A stretch of DNA of 64,000 nucleotides, taken from Photobacterium sp. TLY01 (GTDB lineage Bacteria; Pseudomonadota; Gammaproteobacteria; Enterobacterales; Vibrionaceae). Below are positions 54,117-64,000 of the stretch, one piece after another; positions within the stretch are counted from its first letter, which is position 1; each line of letters begins with the position of its first letter. The stretch covers positions 2,990,601 to 3,054,600 of the forward strand of contig NZ_CP090364.1 of NCBI RefSeq assembly GCF_021432065.1. The letters are read 5' to 3'. The translations under genes and the position numbers were made by a program. The notes beneath the pieces were generated by a model. That model ran no database searches, had not been told where the DNA came from, and was given only the letters and a program-made list of their open reading frames with translations.

Positions 54117-54301
54117 AGTAACCCCCCGCCTAGCCTCCCCCTTCAAAAGGGGGAGGAACTGATTGAGTTTGCTGCGAGTCTTGCGTTTTCCCTCCCCTTG
54201 GCAAGGGGAGGGTCAGGGTGGGGTTCGTACGACGGACATAGATTTGGCGTTGGTGCCCGGTAACCCCCACCTAGCCTCCCCCTTCACAAGGAGGACGAAC
54301 A
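54117..54301. repeat. REP-like palindromic repeat cluster
   Basis: CCTAGCCTCCCCCTTC-type units occur at 54128 and 54270, with CCTCCCCTTGGCAAGGGGAG between (54190). Such palindromes are known intergenic repeats in gammaproteobacteria. Confidence 0.7.
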
Positions 54302-54316
54302 GCAAAAGCACCGCTC

Positions 54317-55660
54317 TCAGAATGGCTGATTCACCATGACATTAAAGCTGCTTTGCTCTTCGCCCCAGGCCATTTCAGCCCGTACCACCACCCCTTCCAC
54401 CTGAAAGCGCACTGCGCCGCCGGCACTCCAGCGCATGTTCTGGTTTAATTCAGCAAGATCAAACTCGTCTGCCACCCGGCCCAGATCGGTAAACAGCACC
54501 CATTGCCACCAAGGGACATCGTACCAATCGAACACCGGCCAACCGCTCAGCGGTTGCCACTCGGGCATGACCCGGTATTCCATGCTGTAGCTGAGCGCAC
54601 TGCGATCAGAAAAACGTCCGCCGGGATAGCTGCGCAGGCGAAACAGCCCGCCCAGACTGGCGCGGGCAAACTCCGGTGGCCGGTGATAACGGGTTTGCCC
54701 ATTGACCTGCTCACTCTGATTCCAGCTCGGCACATCCGACACATAGGCATTGAAGGCGATCACCTGTTGATCAAACCAATCGCCGGCAGGCCCGATATCC
54801 CAGAACCAGCTCTGGCTCAGCTCCCACTGCCACCAGCTCTCCCGATCGCTGCCACCGGGATCTGTGGTCACCGTCAGCAGGCTGTGCGATCCCTGGCTCG
54901 GGTTATGTTCACTGTTGAGGTTATCCCATTCCAGACGGGTTTCCAGCGCCCAAACCTCGTCCGTATCGGCAAATTCCGTGTCCGGCAAAGGCGGGGAATC
55001 GTGAAAGCGGCGGCTCTGATAATAAGGGCGAAATTCAAGAGAAGTGATCCCGCTTTGCCACGGGGTACTGCCGGTCAGTGGCCGCTCCAGCGCCAGGGCA
55101 GCCAGTGGATTGGCCGTTGCAGAGCCCAATGGAAAAATATAGCGGGCAAACACCCGGTATCTGGCATCATAGGCATTCGCGTTAAAGGCATCGAGCGCAG
55201 TGGAATCATTACTGGCCGCTTCACCGAGATAAAAATCGGTCTGCTGAAAATCGGCGTTGTAGATCTCGGCACCGAACAGCCAGCGGCTGTCGTTGCTCAC
55301 CCGAAAATTATCGCCGCGCATGTAAGTCAGCCAGGTGCCCTTGTTTCCTTTCAGACCAGCCCCGAAGAGTGAAGCCTGCGGCTGAAAAGCACCTTTGATC
55401 ACCCCGGCCATGCCGACAGCAAAACCAATATTGTCGGTATAAAAGGCAAAAGGCACCACGGCATAATCTTTTGCCCAGCTCAGCTCGCCATCATCTTCAT
55501 ATTGGCCGGTATTGATGATGACACCATCATCCGCGGCATAAATACCAGACGAAAACAAACAAGCCGCAGCAATCGCCGCGGCCTGTCGTAATACACCTTG
55601 CAGAAGTCTGAAATGACGGTGACGCTCAATGTGACCCCAAGTCATCCGGCTCACCCTCAC
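54317..55660 (-). CDS. Omp85-family outer-membrane protein (BamA/TamA-like surface antigen)
   Basis: The 447-residue protein has a signal peptide (after a basic start, ending SSGIYA) and a beta-barrel with the Omp85 motifs GGLFRLRSYPGGRFSDRSAL and SYSMEYRVMP, ending in a C-terminal Phe (MVNQPF). POTRA domains are absent, which is typical of short surface-antigen members. The start overlaps the alr stop by 4 nt, so it may be co-transcribed with alr. Function unknown. Confidence 0.82.
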   Translation of the reverse strand: MRVSRMTWGHIERHRHFRLLQGVLRQAAAIAAACLFSSGIYAADDGVIINTGQYEDDGELSWAKDYAVVPFAFYTDNIGFAVGMAGVIKGAFQPQASLFGAGLKGNKGTWLTYMRGDNFRVSNDSRWLFGAEIYNADFQQTDFYLGEAASNDSTALDAFNANAYDARYRVFARYIFPLGSATANPLAALALERPLTGSTPWQSGITSLEFRPYYQSRRFHDSPPLPDTEFADTDEVWALETRLEWDNLNSEHNPSQGSHSLLTVTTDPGGSDRESWWQWELSQSWFWDIGPAGDWFDQQVIAFNAYVSDVPSWNQSEQVNGQTRYHRPPEFARASLGGLFRLRSYPGGRFSDRSALSYSMEYRVMPEWQPLSGWPVFDWYDVPWWQWVLFTDLGRVADEFDLAELNQNMRWSAGGAVRFQVEGVVVRAEMAWGEEQSSFNVMVNQPF

Positions 55661-56736
55661 CGGTACGCCATCGACACGCGCGATGTCAGCTTGGTGACCA
55701 GCTCGTACGCGATCGTACCGACATGTTCGGCGATCACCTCAGCAGGTAATCCCTGTCCCCAGAGAATAGCTTCATCACCGACTTGATCCGAGGCATCCGG
55801 ACCCAGATCAACTGTCAGCATGTCCATTGAGACCCGTCCCGCAATCGGCACCAGTCGGCCATTGATCAGTACAGGCGTTCCATTCGGCGCGGTGCGCGGA
55901 TAACCGTCGCCATAACCGATGGCCACCACACCGACTTTAGTATCCCGCTCGCTGACCCAGGAGCCGCCGTAACCGACCGCTTCTCCTTGCTTGACCGTCC
56001 GCACGGCAATCACACTGGAGGTCAGTGTCATCACAGGCTGCATGCCATAGGCCTCGGCAGAATGCGCCTTATCCGCGAACGGCGAGATACCGTACATAAT
56101 AATCCCGGGCCGAATCCACTCCAGGTGGCTGTCCGGCCAGGCCAGAATACCGGCGGAATTGGCCAGAGAGCGCTCCCCCCGGCAACCTTGTGTCAGGGAC
56201 ATAAAAGTCTGAATCTGGCTGTCTGTCACCGGGCTGTCCAGCTCATCGGCACAGGCAAAATGGCTCATATAGCGCAGTGGCTGTGCGACATTCGGGCTGG
56301 CATGCAAACGATCGACAAATGGCTGAAACTCTTCAGGCCGGACGCCCAGACGGTGCATTCCGCTGTCAATTTTCAGCCAGACTTTCACCGGCATCTCCAG
56401 CGTTGCCTGCTCCAGCGCCTCCAGCTGCTCTATGGTGTGAACCACAGTCTGAATATTATTGGTCACCAGTACAGGCAAATCCGAGGGCGAGTAAAAGCCT
56501 TCCATCAGGAGAATTGGCTTAACCACGCCGCAGGCACGCAATGACAGGGCTTCTTCGATTCGCGCAACACCAAAGCCGTCTGCATCCGGCAGACCGGCCG
56601 CGACCTGCTCCAGACCGTGTCCGTAACCATTGGCTTTAACCATGGCGAGCAACTTGCAGCCGGGCGCCTGTTGTCTGATCAGACGCATATTCTGGCGCAA
56701 AGCCCGGGTATCAATATAGGCGGTCGCTGCTTTCAT
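55657..56736 (-). CDS. alr: Alanine racemase
   Basis: The 359-residue PLP enzyme has the cofactor lysine in AMVKANGYGHGLEQV (K33 region), the catalytic tyrosine in MYGISPFADKAHS, GYGDGYPRTAPNGTPVLING and the C-terminal VSMDMLTVDL. It makes D-alanine for peptidoglycan. The gene follows dnaB by 25 bp, an arrangement common in gammaproteobacteria. Confidence 0.96.
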   Translation of the reverse strand: MKAATAYIDTRALRQNMRLIRQQAPGCKLLAMVKANGYGHGLEQVAAGLPDADGFGVARIEEALSLRACGVVKPILLMEGFYSPSDLPVLVTNNIQTVVHTIEQLEALEQATLEMPVKVWLKIDSGMHRLGVRPEEFQPFVDRLHASPNVAQPLRYMSHFACADELDSPVTDSQIQTFMSLTQGCRGERSLANSAGILAWPDSHLEWIRPGIIMYGISPFADKAHSAEAYGMQPVMTLTSSVIAVRTVKQGEAVGYGGSWVSERDTKVGVVAIGYGDGYPRTAPNGTPVLINGRLVPIAGRVSMDMLTVDLGPDASDQVGDEAILWGQGLPAEVIAEHVGTIAYELVTKLTSRVSMAYR

Positions 56737-56761
56737 TCATTATCCTGCTACTGGATTCACA

Positions 56762-58174
56762 CTAATACTCATCATCAAAAGCCGGTCCGGCATAATTATC
56801 AAAGCGGGAAAACTGCCCCTGGAACGTCAGGCGCACGCTACCAATCGGGCCGTTACGCTGCTTACCTATGATGATTTCTGCAATGCCTTTCAGTGCACTG
56901 TCTTCGTGATATACCTCATCACGGTAGATGAACATGATCAAGTCCGCATCCTGCTCGATGGCACCGGATTCACGCAAGTCCGAGTTCACCGGGCGCTTAT
57001 CGGCCCGCTGCTCGAGCGAGCGGTTCAGCTGAGACAGCGCGACGACAGGCACATTCAGCTCTTTCGCCAGAGCTTTGAGCGAGCGGGAAATCTCGGCAAT
57101 TTCCAGCGTCCGGTTATCCTGCAAGCCAGGGACCCGCATCAGCTGCAGGTAGTCGACCATGATCATGCTCAGACCGCCATGTTCACGGGCAATCCGGCGG
57201 GCACGCGAGCGCACATCGGTCGGCGTCAGGCCAGAACTGTCATCAATGTACATGTTCTTCTTTTCCATCAGGATGCCCATGGTCGACGAAATACGCGCCC
57301 AATCTTCATCGTCCAGCTGTCCGGTACGGATCTTGGTCTGGTCCACCCGAGACAGCGACGCCAGCATACGCATCATGATTTGTTCGGCGGGCATCTCCAG
57401 CGAGAAAATCAGCACAGGTTTTTCCTGCTCCATCGCCGCGTTCTCACACAGGTTCATCGCGAAGGTCGTTTTACCCATAGACGGACGCGCCGCTACGATA
57501 ATCAGATCCGAGCCCTGCAGACCTGCAGTTTTCTTATTCAGATCAGTAAAGCCGGTTGAAACCCCGGTGACACCATCCTGAGGCGACTGGTACAACAGCT
57601 CAATCCGTTCCAGGGTTTTTTCCAGAATAGTATCGACATTCTGCGGACCTTCATTCTCATTGGTCCGCTGCTCGGCAATGGCAAACACCTTGCTTTCTGC
57701 CATATCAAGCAGATCGACGCTGGTTCTGCCCTGCGGGTCATAACCGGCATCGGCAATCTCGTTGGCGACCCCTATCATGTCACGGATCAGCGCACGCTCC
57801 CTGACAATCTCCGCATAGGCGGTAATATTGGCCGCAGAAGGGGTGTTCTTGGCGAGCTCGGCCAGATAGGCAAAGCCACCGACATCCTCAAGCTGATCAT
57901 GCAGCTCAAGACGCTCTGACAGGGTGATCAGATCCAACGGCTGACCAGACTCCAGCAATCCGGCGGCGGACTCAAAAATCATCCGGTGCGGACGGCTGTA
58001 AAAATCTCGCGCGACCACTTTTTCTGCAACGCTGTCCCAGCGCTCATTGTCCAGCAACAAGCCGCCAAGTACTGACTGCTCTGCCTCCAGCGAATGAGGC
58101 GGCATTTTGAGCGCATCCATCTGGGTGTCTTTTGGACGATTGGGTTTACTTTTCTCTGCCATAACCACTTGCAC
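56762..58174 (-). CDS. dnaB: Replicative DNA helicase DnaB
   Basis: The 470-residue protein has the DnaB N-terminal domain (PPHSLEAEQSVLGGLLLDNE), the RecA-like helicase core with Walker A ARPSMGKTTFAMNL, Walker B LSMIMVDYLQLM, and ALSQLNRSLEQRADKRPVNS. It unwinds DNA at the fork as a hexamer. Complete; the dnaB-alr order is as in E. coli. Confidence 0.97.
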   Translation of the reverse strand: MQVVMAEKSKPNRPKDTQMDALKMPPHSLEAEQSVLGGLLLDNERWDSVAEKVVARDFYSRPHRMIFESAAGLLESGQPLDLITLSERLELHDQLEDVGGFAYLAELAKNTPSAANITAYAEIVRERALIRDMIGVANEIADAGYDPQGRTSVDLLDMAESKVFAIAEQRTNENEGPQNVDTILEKTLERIELLYQSPQDGVTGVSTGFTDLNKKTAGLQGSDLIIVAARPSMGKTTFAMNLCENAAMEQEKPVLIFSLEMPAEQIMMRMLASLSRVDQTKIRTGQLDDEDWARISSTMGILMEKKNMYIDDSSGLTPTDVRSRARRIAREHGGLSMIMVDYLQLMRVPGLQDNRTLEIAEISRSLKALAKELNVPVVALSQLNRSLEQRADKRPVNSDLRESGAIEQDADLIMFIYRDEVYHEDSALKGIAEIIIGKQRNGPIGSVRLTFQGQFSRFDNYAGPAFDDEY

Positions 58175-58417
58175 GTTTGACCTGAATCCGGTCGGTTAGT
58201 ATACCTGAACATTCCTGCGAGCTGGCAGCCAACCAGACAAAAAAGACCCGGTAAAAACTGCGCTGCCCAATCTTACGGCACTTCAGCAAAATTTATGTCT
58301 AATCGCGCAACATCCTGACGATCATCTGACATTTTTCAGCTACACTGCGCCGCCTACACCTTTTCTGCACTTTTTTGTGCTCGCCGTCGTTTCTTGTGTC
58401 AGTTGTTGGGAGGGCAC

Positions 58418-59185
58418 GTGGCAAATCAATGCATACTGCTTCCTGTACTGGCATCCGGCCTGCTCATGATGGCTGACGCCAGTGCAGACGAAGTACCCGA
58501 TCTCCCGCCGATCACCTCGCCCTGGTCCAGTGAACTGGAGCTGGGCTACCAGTCGCTTTCCGGCAACTCGAATACCAAATCGCTCAATACCCGGCTGGGG
58601 CTGACCTATGTCAAAGATCAGTTTCGGCAGCAAGTCGAAGCCAAATACCTGCTGGCTGAAGAAGACGGTGAGGAAGAAAAACGCAAAGGCCAGCTCGAAT
58701 TGCAAAGCGACTTCATCATCAATGAGCGGGCATATGTGCTGGGCAATACCAGCTATATCGACGACAAATACGGCCCCTACTTCAGGGATTTCACTCTGGC
58801 CACCGGTATCGGCTACCGGGTGATCCGACTGGAAAGCATGATGATGGAAATTGAAGCCGGCCCGGGTTACCGACATCAGGAACCCAACATCGACGAAATT
58901 GACGATGACGACATCATCGTTCCTGAAACCGTGGATGAGCTGATTCTGCGGGGCAGTACCCGCTGGATCTGGAAGCCGTCCAAAGATGTCGAACTGAATG
59001 TCCGGCTGACCGGCATCGCCGGTAACAGTAACAGCACGCTGGAAACCCAGGTGTCGCTCACCAGTGCGATTTCAGAACATATCGCCATCAAGCTCAGTAA
59101 CACGCAGAAGTTCAACAGCTGGGTACCGGACGGGCTGCAAAAGCGCGATGGCACCATGACAATCAACCTGCTATTTCATTACTGA
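58418..59185 (+). CDS. DUF481 family outer-membrane protein
   Basis: Starting at the GTG at 58418 (GGGAGG 3-4 nt upstream) the protein is 255 residues with a signal peptide (ending ADASA). The barrel has alternating strands (SELELGYQSLSGNSNTKSLN; TRLGLTYVKDQFRQQVEAKY), as in YdiY/DUF481 proteins. It ends in LLFHY. The upstream start at 58394 has no ribosome binding site. It is divergent from dnaB. Function unknown. Confidence 0.82.
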   Translation: MANQCILLPVLASGLLMMADASADEVPDLPPITSPWSSELELGYQSLSGNSNTKSLNTRLGLTYVKDQFRQQVEAKYLLAEEDGEEEKRKGQLELQSDFIINERAYVLGNTSYIDDKYGPYFRDFTLATGIGYRVIRLESMMMEIEAGPGYRHQEPNIDEIDDDDIIVPETVDELILRGSTRWIWKPSKDVELNVRLTGIAGNSNSTLETQVSLTSAISEHIAIKLSNTQKFNSWVPDGLQKRDGTMTINLLFHY

Positions 59186-59237
59186 GCAGCGTTATTACTG
59201 AGCTGCGCTATCCTGCTGACAGCCTTTCTCCAGACAT

Positions 59238-59267
59238 AAAAAAACCAGCCCTGAGGCTGGTTTTTTT
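59238..59267. terminator. Terminator after rplI
   Basis: AAACCAGCC-ctga-GGCTGGTTT stem with A- and T-runs, shared by the DUF481 gene and the rplI operon. Confidence 0.9.
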
Positions 59268-59286
59268 GCAGAAGTGTCGGGGCTGA

Positions 59287-59739
59287 TTACTCAGCAGCAA
59301 CAACTTCCAGCTTAACTGTTGCAAATACGTCAGAGTGCAGCTGCAGGCTGATCTCATATTCACCAGTAGTGCGCAGAGCACCTTCTGGCAGACGTACTTC
59401 GCTTTTCGCGACTTCAACGCCAGCAGCAGTTACTGCATCAGCGATATCACGCGTACCGATTGAACCGAACAGTTTGCCTTCGTCACCCGCTTTAGAAGCA
59501 ATAACAACAGCTTCCAGAGCGTTAACTTTCTCAGCGCGAGCTTGAGCAGCAGTCAGTTGCTCTGCAACTTTTGCTTCCAGCTCAGCACGACGAGCTTCAA
59601 ACATTTCAACGTTAGATTTGGTAGCCATAACTGCTTTACCCTGAGGGATCAGGAAGTTACGAGCATAACCAGCTTTAACGCTTACCTGATCACCAAGGCT
59701 GCCCAGGTTACCGATTTTATCAAGTAGAATAACTTGCAT
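59287..59739 (-). CDS. rplI: 50S ribosomal protein bL9
   Basis: 150 residues starting [20 protein letters not shown] with the L9 signature [17 protein letters not shown] and a long central helix. It binds 23S rRNA. Last gene of rpsF-priB-rpsR-rplI. Confidence 0.98.
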   Translation of the reverse strand: MQVILLDKIGNLGSLGDQVSVKAGYARNFLIPQGKAVMATKSNVEMFEARRAELEAKVAEQLTAAQARAEKVNALEAVVIASKAGDEGKLFGSIGTRDIADAVTAAGVEVAKSEVRLPEGALRTTGEYEISLQLHSDVFATVKLEVVAAE

Positions 59740-59775
59740 TATCTTGTCCTCTTAAACTTAATTAAACCGGGCCTA

Positions 59776-60322
<547 letters not shown>

Positions 60323-60329
60323 GCAAAGA

Positions 60330-60719
60330 TTACTCAGCGTCGGCCATTAGACCTTCAGATTGTGCATCTGCACGATCTTCACGACGTGGGGCACGCTCTT
60401 CTTTAGCCTTCATCATTGGAGATGGCTCAGTGATAGCGCCTTTGGTGCGCATGATCATGTTACGGATCACAGCATCGTTGAAGCGGAAGCTTGACTCCAG
60501 CTCGTCGACCACAGACTGCTCAGCTTCAACGTTCATCAGAACGTAGTGTGCTTTGTGCAGTTTGTTGATTGGGTAAGCCAGTTGACGACGGCCCCAATCT
60601 TCCAGACGGTGGATTTGACCGCCAGAATCTTTGATAGCACCAGTGTAACGCTCGATCATGCCAGCAACTTGCTCGCTTTGATCAGGGTGCACCATAAATA
60701 CGATTTCGTAATGACGCAT
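60330..60719 (-). CDS. rpsF: 30S ribosomal protein bS6
   Basis: 129 residues starting [20 protein letters not shown] with the S6 core [18 protein letters not shown] and an acidic/basic tail ([20 protein letters not shown]). First gene of the operon. The leader upstream may bind the S6:S18 dimer. Confidence 0.98.
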   Translation of the reverse strand: MRHYEIVFMVHPDQSEQVAGMIERYTGAIKDSGGQIHRLEDWGRRQLAYPINKLHKAHYVLMNVEAEQSVVDELESSFRFNDAVIRNMIMRTKGAITEPSPMMKAKEERAPRREDRADAQSEGLMADAE

Positions 60720-60743
60720 GGGTTGCTCCTTACGGATTATTCA

Positions 60744-60777
60744 GCTTCCCTGTTCAGCTCGGTTATCCTGGGGAAGC
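60744..60777 (-). promoter_or_regulatory. Possible S6:S18-binding leader hairpin of rpsF
   Basis: GCTTCCC and GGGAAGC form a stem about 25 bp before rpsF, with an ACCGAG segment in the loop. Many bacteria have an autoregulatory S6:S18 site with a conserved CCG here. Confidence 0.5.
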
Positions 60778-60897
60778 AAGGAACGAAAAAATAAAACCGA
60801 GAATTTAGGCGCGAGATAGTACAGAATTACACCGCTCAGCGCAACTAAAAGTACGGTGATATCGCCTTGTCCTGACGTTTATTTTCGCCACAGACAG

Positions 60898-60926
60898 AAA
60901 TGCCACCCGAGCGGATGGCATTTCGT
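60898..60926 (-). terminator. Terminator after rlmB
   Basis: AAATGCCA ... TGGCATTT hairpin just past the rlmB stop, with a modest T-rich tail on the minus-strand transcript. Confidence 0.65.
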
Positions 60927-60949
60927 TTGATTTTGCAGGTATTTTTAGC

Positions 60950-61687
60950 TTAGCCCTGACGCTGGCGCACCGCTTCAAACAGGCAGATCCCCGTTGCAAC
61001 AGACACGTTCAGGCTGGAAACCGTGCCTGCCATCGGGATCTTAATCAGATCATCACAGGTTTCACGGGTCAGACGCCGCATCCCTTCCCCTTCCGCGCCC
61101 ATCACGATGGCCAGCGGCCCGGTCAGTTTGCTTTGATAGAGATCATGCGTCGCTTCCCCGGCAGTACCGACAATCCAAATTCCTTTCTCCTGCAAGGCTC
61201 GCATGGTCCGGGCCAGATTGGTCACCCGGATCAGCGGCACCACTTCCGCAGCGCCACAGGCCACTTTAGACGCGGTGGCGTTCAACTGCGCGGCCCTGTC
61301 TTTCGGCACGATAATCGCGACCACACCGGCGGCATCGGCATTCCGCAGACATGCGCCCAGGTTATGCGGATCGGTCACACCGTCCAGAATCAACAGCAGC
61401 GGATTCTCTTTGCCATCCAACAAGTCGTCGAGATCCTGTTCATTGTACTGCTTGCCCGGCTTGACCCGGGCCACAATCCCCTGATGGCTACCGCCGTCGG
61501 CTTTATCGTCCAGTGCTTTACGGCCGGCCTGCTGAATCGTCACCCCTAATCGCTGCAATTCGTTCAGCAGCGGCAATAGACGCTCGTCCTGACGCCCTTT
61601 CAGCACAAAGACTTCAATGAAGCGTGCCGGGTCTGAACCCAGCACAGCGCTGACGGCATGAATGCCGAAAATCATATCATTACGCAT
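60950..61687 (-). CDS. rlmB: 23S rRNA (guanosine(2251)-2'-O)-methyltransferase
   Basis: The 245-residue SpoU-family enzyme has the motifs [34 protein letters not shown] and [20 protein letters not shown], making the SAM-binding knot. It methylates G2251 in the peptidyl-transferase centre. Its start overlaps the rnr stop by one base, as in E. coli rnr-rlmB. Confidence 0.97.
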   Translation of the reverse strand: MRNDMIFGIHAVSAVLGSDPARFIEVFVLKGRQDERLLPLLNELQRLGVTIQQAGRKALDDKADGGSHQGIVARVKPGKQYNEQDLDDLLDGKENPLLLILDGVTDPHNLGACLRNADAAGVVAIIVPKDRAAQLNATASKVACGAAEVVPLIRVTNLARTMRALQEKGIWIVGTAGEATHDLYQSKLTGPLAIVMGAEGEGMRRLTRETCDDLIKIPMAGTVSSLNVSVATGICLFEAVRQRQG

Positions 61688-64000
61688 TACTTATTCTTCT
61701 TCGCCGCTCGTTCTTTCTTACCGGCTCTTGGCTTACGCGCCTTCACCGATTTCTTTTTCGCCTTGTCTTTTTTCTTGGCTTTTTTGCCTTTCTTGTCGTC
61801 TTCACTGCCAGGTTTGGCGATGACGCCGGCTTTCAGTTGCTGACGGACAGAAGTGCGCTCTTTCTTCGCTTCCGCTTTGTGCTCCTGCTGCGCTTCCCCG
61901 TTTTCAACGCGGTACGCTTTCAGGCTCTGACGCTGCAACCCTTCGGCTTTGCGCATCCGTTGCTGCTTCTCCCGGGTCTGGGCGGTTTTACCCGGACGGC
62001 GGGCCTTTCTGCCACCACCGACCAGTTCGAAATCAATCTGACGGTCGTTGAGGTTGATCGCTGCGACTTTCACCTGAACCGTATCACCCAGACGGTAAAT
62101 TTTGCCGGAGGCATCGCCCACCAGGCGCTGACCGATCGGATCATACTGGTAGTAATCGTTATCGAGATTGGAGATATGCACCAGGCCGTCAATATTCAGC
62201 TCATTGAGGCGAACAAAGAAGCCAAAGCCAGTGACATTAGCAATCACACCTTCAAACTCATCACCGACATGATCCTGCATGTATTCACACTTCAGCCAGT
62301 CAGCCACATCGCGTGTGGCATCATCGGCGCGACGCTCTGTCATGGAACATTGCTCACCCAGCACATCCATATCATCAAAGGAATAGTGGTAGCCGCCGGT
62401 TGGTGTCCAGCGATCTTTGTTGGTGCCGTTCTCTTTGGCTATCAAGTATTTAATGGCACGATGCAGGGCCAGATCTGGATAGCGGCGAATCGGTGACGTA
62501 AAGTGCGCATACGAGTTTAGTGCCAGGCCAAAGTGGCCCAGGTTTTCCGCCTGATACACAGCCTGCTTCATGGAGCGCAACAGCATTGTCTGGATCAGTT
62601 CTTTGTCCGGACGATCCTGGATCGCCGCGGCCAGATGAGCATAATCACTCGGAGCCGGCTCCAGACCACCGGTCAGATTCAGACCCAGCTCGCCGAGGAA
62701 ATCCCGAAAGCCCGTCAGGCGCTCTTCACCCGGGGTGTCATGCACCCGGTACAGTGCCGGCTCTTTGGCTTTTTCCACCAGCTTGGCAGAAGCCACGTTC
62801 GCCATGATCATACATTCTTCGATGATCTTGTGGGCATCGTTACGCTCTGACGGCACAATACGGTCAATCTTACGGTCCGCATTGAAAATAAACTGGGTTT
62901 CCAGCGTTTCAAACTCAATGGCACCGCGCTGCTCGCGCGCAAGCTTCAGCACTTTGTACATGCTGTACAGTTCTTCCAGATGCGGTACCAAAGGCGCATA
63001 ACGCTGACGCAGCTCCTCGTCTCCTTCCAGCATCTTGCTGACTTTGGTGTACGTCAGACGGGCATGGGAGTTCATCACGGCTTCGTAATGCCGGTAGCCT
63101 GACAGTTTACCTGACGCCGAAATGGTCATTTCGCAGACCATACACAGGCGGTCAACCTGAGGGTTGAGCGAGCACAGACCGTTCGACAGCACTTCAGGCA
63201 ACATAGGGATCACCTGAGCCGGGAAGTAGACCGAGTTACCGCGGTTGATCGCTTCTTTATCCAGCGCGCTGTCAGGACGCACATAGTAACTGACATCCGC
63301 AATAGCGACCCATAAACGCCAGCCGCCGGATTTTTTCTTTTCGCAGTACACCGCATCATCGAAATCACGGGCGTCTTCGCCGTCGATAGTCACCAAAGGC
63401 AAATCCCGCAGATCAACACGGCCTTTTTTGGCCTCTTCCGGCACTTCTTCTTTCAGTGTCGCGACCTGCTTCTCAACTTCTGCCGGCCAGACATGGGGAA
63501 TATCATAAGTACGCAGGGCAATTTCAATTTCCATCCCCGGCGCCATGTTCTCGCCCAGCACTTCGATAATTTTACCGACAGCATTGTACTGACGGGTGGC
63601 ACGCTGGGTGATTTCCACCACCACGACGTTACCCATCCGCGCACCCATTCGGGCATCCTGTGGAATCACAATATCCTGCGAGATCCGTGAATCATCCGGC
63701 ACAACGAAGCCCATACCGTCTTCAATAAAATAGCGGCCGACAATCTGGCCACTGTATTCCTGCAGCACACGGACAATCCGCCCTTCACGGCGGCCGCGTT
63801 TATCTACACCTGCCACCTGCACAAGCACGTAATCGCCATGAATCACACCGCGCATCTGATGAGACGGCAACAACAGGTCATCCTGGCGGGCCATGCCGCT
63901 GCCCTCAGGGCGCACAAAGCCAAAGCCGTCTTTATGGCCGATGACATGGCCTTTAATTAAATCCAGTCTTTCCGGCAGTGCGTAACACTGGCGGCGGGTG
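61687..64000 (-). CDS. rnr: Ribonuclease R (5' end beyond the window)
   Basis: The visible 771 codons read from the window end ([20 protein letters not shown] upstream of the first internal start) through the RNB domain ([53 protein letters not shown]) and S1 domain ([20 protein letters not shown]) to a lysine-rich tail ([20 protein letters not shown]). It is a 3'-5' exoribonuclease that degrades structured RNA. The gene is partial at its 5' end: the N-terminal HTH/cold-shock part continues past 64000. Confidence 0.96.
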   Translation of the reverse strand, partial: TRRQCYALPERLDLIKGHVIGHKDGFGFVRPEGSGMARQDDLLLPSHQMRGVIHGDYVLVQVAGVDKRGRREGRIVRVLQEYSGQIVGRYFIEDGMGFVVPDDSRISQDIVIPQDARMGARMGNVVVVEITQRATRQYNAVGKIIEVLGENMAPGMEIEIALRTYDIPHVWPAEVEKQVATLKEEVPEEAKKGRVDLRDLPLVTIDGEDARDFDDAVYCEKKKSGGWRLWVAIADVSYYVRPDSALDKEAINRGNSVYFPAQVIPMLPEVLSNGLCSLNPQVDRLCMVCEMTISASGKLSGYRHYEAVMNSHARLTYTKVSKMLEGDEELRQRYAPLVPHLEELYSMYKVLKLAREQRGAIEFETLETQFIFNADRKIDRIVPSERNDAHKIIEECMIMANVASAKLVEKAKEPALYRVHDTPGEERLTGFRDFLGELGLNLTGGLEPAPSDYAHLAAAIQDRPDKELIQTMLLRSMKQAVYQAENLGHFGLALNSYAHFTSPIRRYPDLALHRAIKYLIAKENGTNKDRWTPTGGYHYSFDDMDVLGEQCSMTERRADDATRDVADWLKCEYMQDHVGDEFEGVIANVTGFGFFVRLNELNIDGLVHISNLDNDYYQYDPIGQRLVGDASGKIYRLGDTVQVKVAAINLNDRQIDFELVGGGRKARRPGKTAQTREKQQRMRKAEGLQRQSLKAYRVENGEAQQEHKAEAKKERTSVRQQLKAGVIAKPGSEDDKKGKKAKKKDKAKKKSVKARKPRAGKKERAAKKNK

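Noticed and set aside
54117..54301. Insertion-sequence remnant.
   Set aside because: The units are short GC-rich palindromes of the REP type with no transposase fragments or terminal repeats.

Overview
The chromosomal backbone is that of a marine gammaproteobacterium of the Vibrionaceae. Photobacterium or a close relative is my best guess from protein character, but the genus cannot be fixed from this window. Gene order resembles the dusA/pspG, zur, alr/dnaB and rpsF-priB-rpsR-rplI neighbourhoods of enterics and vibrios. No rRNA, tRNA or CRISPR was seen.

Left flank (1-12.4 kb): periplasmic cyclic-nucleotide phosphodiesterase cpdB, a Crp/Fnr-type regulator, an ElaA acetyltransferase, an OapA-like LysM protein, fklB, a DUF2780 protein, the sulfite-reduction operon cysJIH, a YfaZ-like outer-membrane protein, pspG with a sigma-54 promoter candidate, and dusA.

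Central region (12,431-42,323): about 29.9 kb inserted in the 5' end of dusA and bounded by a 15-bp direct repeat. Its genes identify it as a dusA-specific integrative mobilizable element (IME) of the extended SGI1 family, the type represented by IMEVchUSA3, which is mobilized by IncC plasmids. It has a tyrosine integrase, TraN, a FlhC/AcaC-like activator (SgaC), TraG, the MpsA/MpsB relaxase pair beside a cluster of inverted repeats (likely oriT), a PrtN-like candidate excision factor (RdfN) and a primase-like Rep. There are no other type IV secretion genes, so it depends on a helper. AcaCD-like operators precede traN, traG, rdfN and one small operon. The element supplies a new start for dusA, and the native dusA start lies stranded at the far end.

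The IME carries cargo blocks. (i) A three-gene overlapping operon: DUF3696-type AAA ATPase, PIN nuclease and RNA ligase (18.3-20.8 kb). (ii) A 3,085-bp non-autonomous Tn7-like element with canonical multi-site ends, inserted in a small gene that can be rebuilt in frame (26.7-29.8 kb); it carries a glycine-zipper protein and unknown genes. (iii) A ParA-like HTH protein with a degenerate P-loop near four 12-bp tandem repeats (31.1-32.3 kb). (iv) A three-gene overlapping operon of an MBL-fold hydrolase, an E2-E1-JAB triple fusion and a patatin phospholipase (34.6-39.1 kb), like type II CBASS ancillary and effector genes but without a cyclase. (v) A HigBA toxin-antitoxin pair. Blocks (i) and (iv) are the best candidates for poorly described immune systems.

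Right flank (42.4-64 kb): DUF3597 protein, secreted subtilisin-like protease, YpfJ-like metallopeptidase, class IV adenylate cyclase cyaB, zur, CheX-like protein, cold-shock protein, pgi, FMN reductase, GNAT/C39 fusion divergent from a RimK-like ligase, Omp85-type protein, alr, dnaB, DUF481 protein, rplI-rpsR-priB-rpsF, rlmB and rnr, the last cut by the window end.
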